Below are positions 63,572-64,000 of a stretch of DNA of 64,000 nucleotides, in pieces. Under the pieces are notes generated by a model that had not been told where the DNA came from, ran no database searches, and saw only the letters and a list, made by a program, of their open reading frames with translations. Where the stretch lies: NCBI GenBank assembly GCA_030704615.1, contig CM060731.1, positions 39,062,001-39,126,000 on the forward strand, read 5' to 3'. The stretch is from Takakia lepidozioides. Lineage: Eukaryota; Streptophyta; Takakiopsida; Takakiales; Takakiaceae. Each line of letters begins with the position of its first letter. Positions within the stretch are counted from its first letter, which is position 1. The translations under genes and the position numbers were made by a program.

Positions 63572-63613
<42 letters not shown>
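63572..63613. repeat. (ATT)n microsatellite
   Basis: About 14 perfect ATT units on the plus strand, followed by a T-rich stretch. Its place at the 3' end of the minus-strand SINE suggests that it grew from the SINE tail. Confidence 0.92.
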
Positions 63614-63795
63614 TTTTAATTTTTTTTAAATGATGATGCGTTGTGGAAGCAAGCGTAACTTGTGGTGTCACTTGACCCCATAGGGCTACTGCCTTCCGGT
63701 GGGAAGGTGGACACCCTAATGACTTCCAACAGGTGGATTGAACCCACAACCATTCGTGAGAGGGTATGTGCCCTTACCACTGGGCTACATGTTGG
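63572..63795 (-). mobile_element. tRNA-derived SINE of a second type, with (ATT)n tail
   Basis: On the minus strand the head (63795-63726) folds like a tRNA: outer stem CCAACA/TGTTGG, D-arm GCCC/GGGC around AGTGGTAA, and a T-arm GTGG/CCAC around GTTCAAT, giving box A-like TAGCCCAGTGGTAAGGGC and box B-like GGGTTCAATCC. A body of about 110 bases follows. It ends in T/A-rich sequence and an (AAT)n tail (plus-strand ATT repeats, 63572-63613). The anticodon arm is poor, so it is not a working tRNA. Confidence 0.72.
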
Positions 63796-63803
63796 TTGTC
63801 AAA

Positions 63804-63865
63804 ATGGGACTCACTCTTATGTTTCCAACTAGGGATGGGACTCACTCTTATGTTTCCAACTAGGG
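63804..63865. repeat. Perfect 31-bp tandem duplication
   Basis: The unit starting ATGGGACTCACTCTTATG and ending AACTAGGG occurs twice head to tail at 63804-63834 and 63835-63865. It lies just outside the 5' end of the minus-strand SINE. Confidence 0.9.
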
Positions 63866-64000
63866 CTTCGTGTTGCTCCGCACTACTAGCGACGAATTCT
63901 GAGAACTATGTTCAATTTTTCACAAAAAAAAAAGTCGGATCATCCCCGCGATGGTACATGCATAGATCCCGTGTTTTGTTTTTTTTTGGAAGAAAACTGG

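Noticed and set aside
63726-63795. A tRNA gene on the minus strand
   Set aside because: The outer stem, D-arm and T-arm fold, but the anticodon arm is poor and a SINE body with an (AAT)n tail follows.

Overview
This is nuclear DNA from a land plant. The evidence is a set of spliced plant genes with GT-AG introns: a non-specific phospholipase C, a chloroplast-type HSP70, a BTB-BACK protein, a clade-D PP2C phosphatase, an F-box protein, and two large PLS-class PPR proteins ending in the DYW editing domain. These sit among gypsy, copia, LINE and SINE elements. The long, very regular PPR triplets and a gypsy element with a captured DNA methyltransferase suggest a seed-free plant (bryophyte, lycophyte or fern). 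That placement is inference, and I cannot name the species.

Layout. 0.7-2.6 kb: phospholipase C gene on the minus strand in three exons, with all phases consistent. 5.3-7.1 kb: decayed LINE, minus strand. 7.4-15.1 kb: decayed Ty3/gypsy element, minus strand, in the order gag, CCHC knuckles, protease, C5 cytosine DNA methyltransferase, reverse transcriptase, RNase H, integrase, PHD finger. Upstream of it (15.1-18.1 kb) is a repeat-rich non-coding leader or LTR-like stretch. 18.4-22.1 kb: a gene fragment, a copia LTR with primer-binding site and RT remnant, and two copies of a tRNA-derived SINE. 22.1-29.2 kb: a chloroplast HSP70 pseudogene. Its first 12 exons lie on the minus strand and its last three on the plus strand, so the locus has an internal inversion whose left edge abuts a SINE. 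30.8-32.1 kb: gypsy gag fragment. 32.3-36.0 kb: intact five-exon BTB-BACK gene, minus. 39.2-40.4 kb: intact single-exon PP2C, minus. 42.8-51.9 kb: tandem pair of PPR-DYW genes, plus. Each has small upstream exons that add an OSB-like PDF motif in front of the PPR array. 54.5-62.4 kb: intact four-exon F-box gene, plus. Its 6-kb second intron carries a nearly full-length single-ORF LINE in the sense direction. 63.6-63.8 kb: a second kind of tRNA-derived SINE, minus, with an (ATT)n tail.

The genes do not form one pathway. They are independent housekeeping or regulatory loci in a transposon-rich region. The most unusual object is the gypsy element, which joins a likely methylation writer (the methyltransferase) to a likely chromatin reader (the PHD finger at the integrase C-terminus). 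This copy is dead: it has frameshifts, an RT deletion and several nonsense changes of the C-to-T or G-to-A type. Also notable are the PDF-motif/PPR fusion, shown by two paralogues with matching exon phases, and the inverted HSP70 pseudogene.
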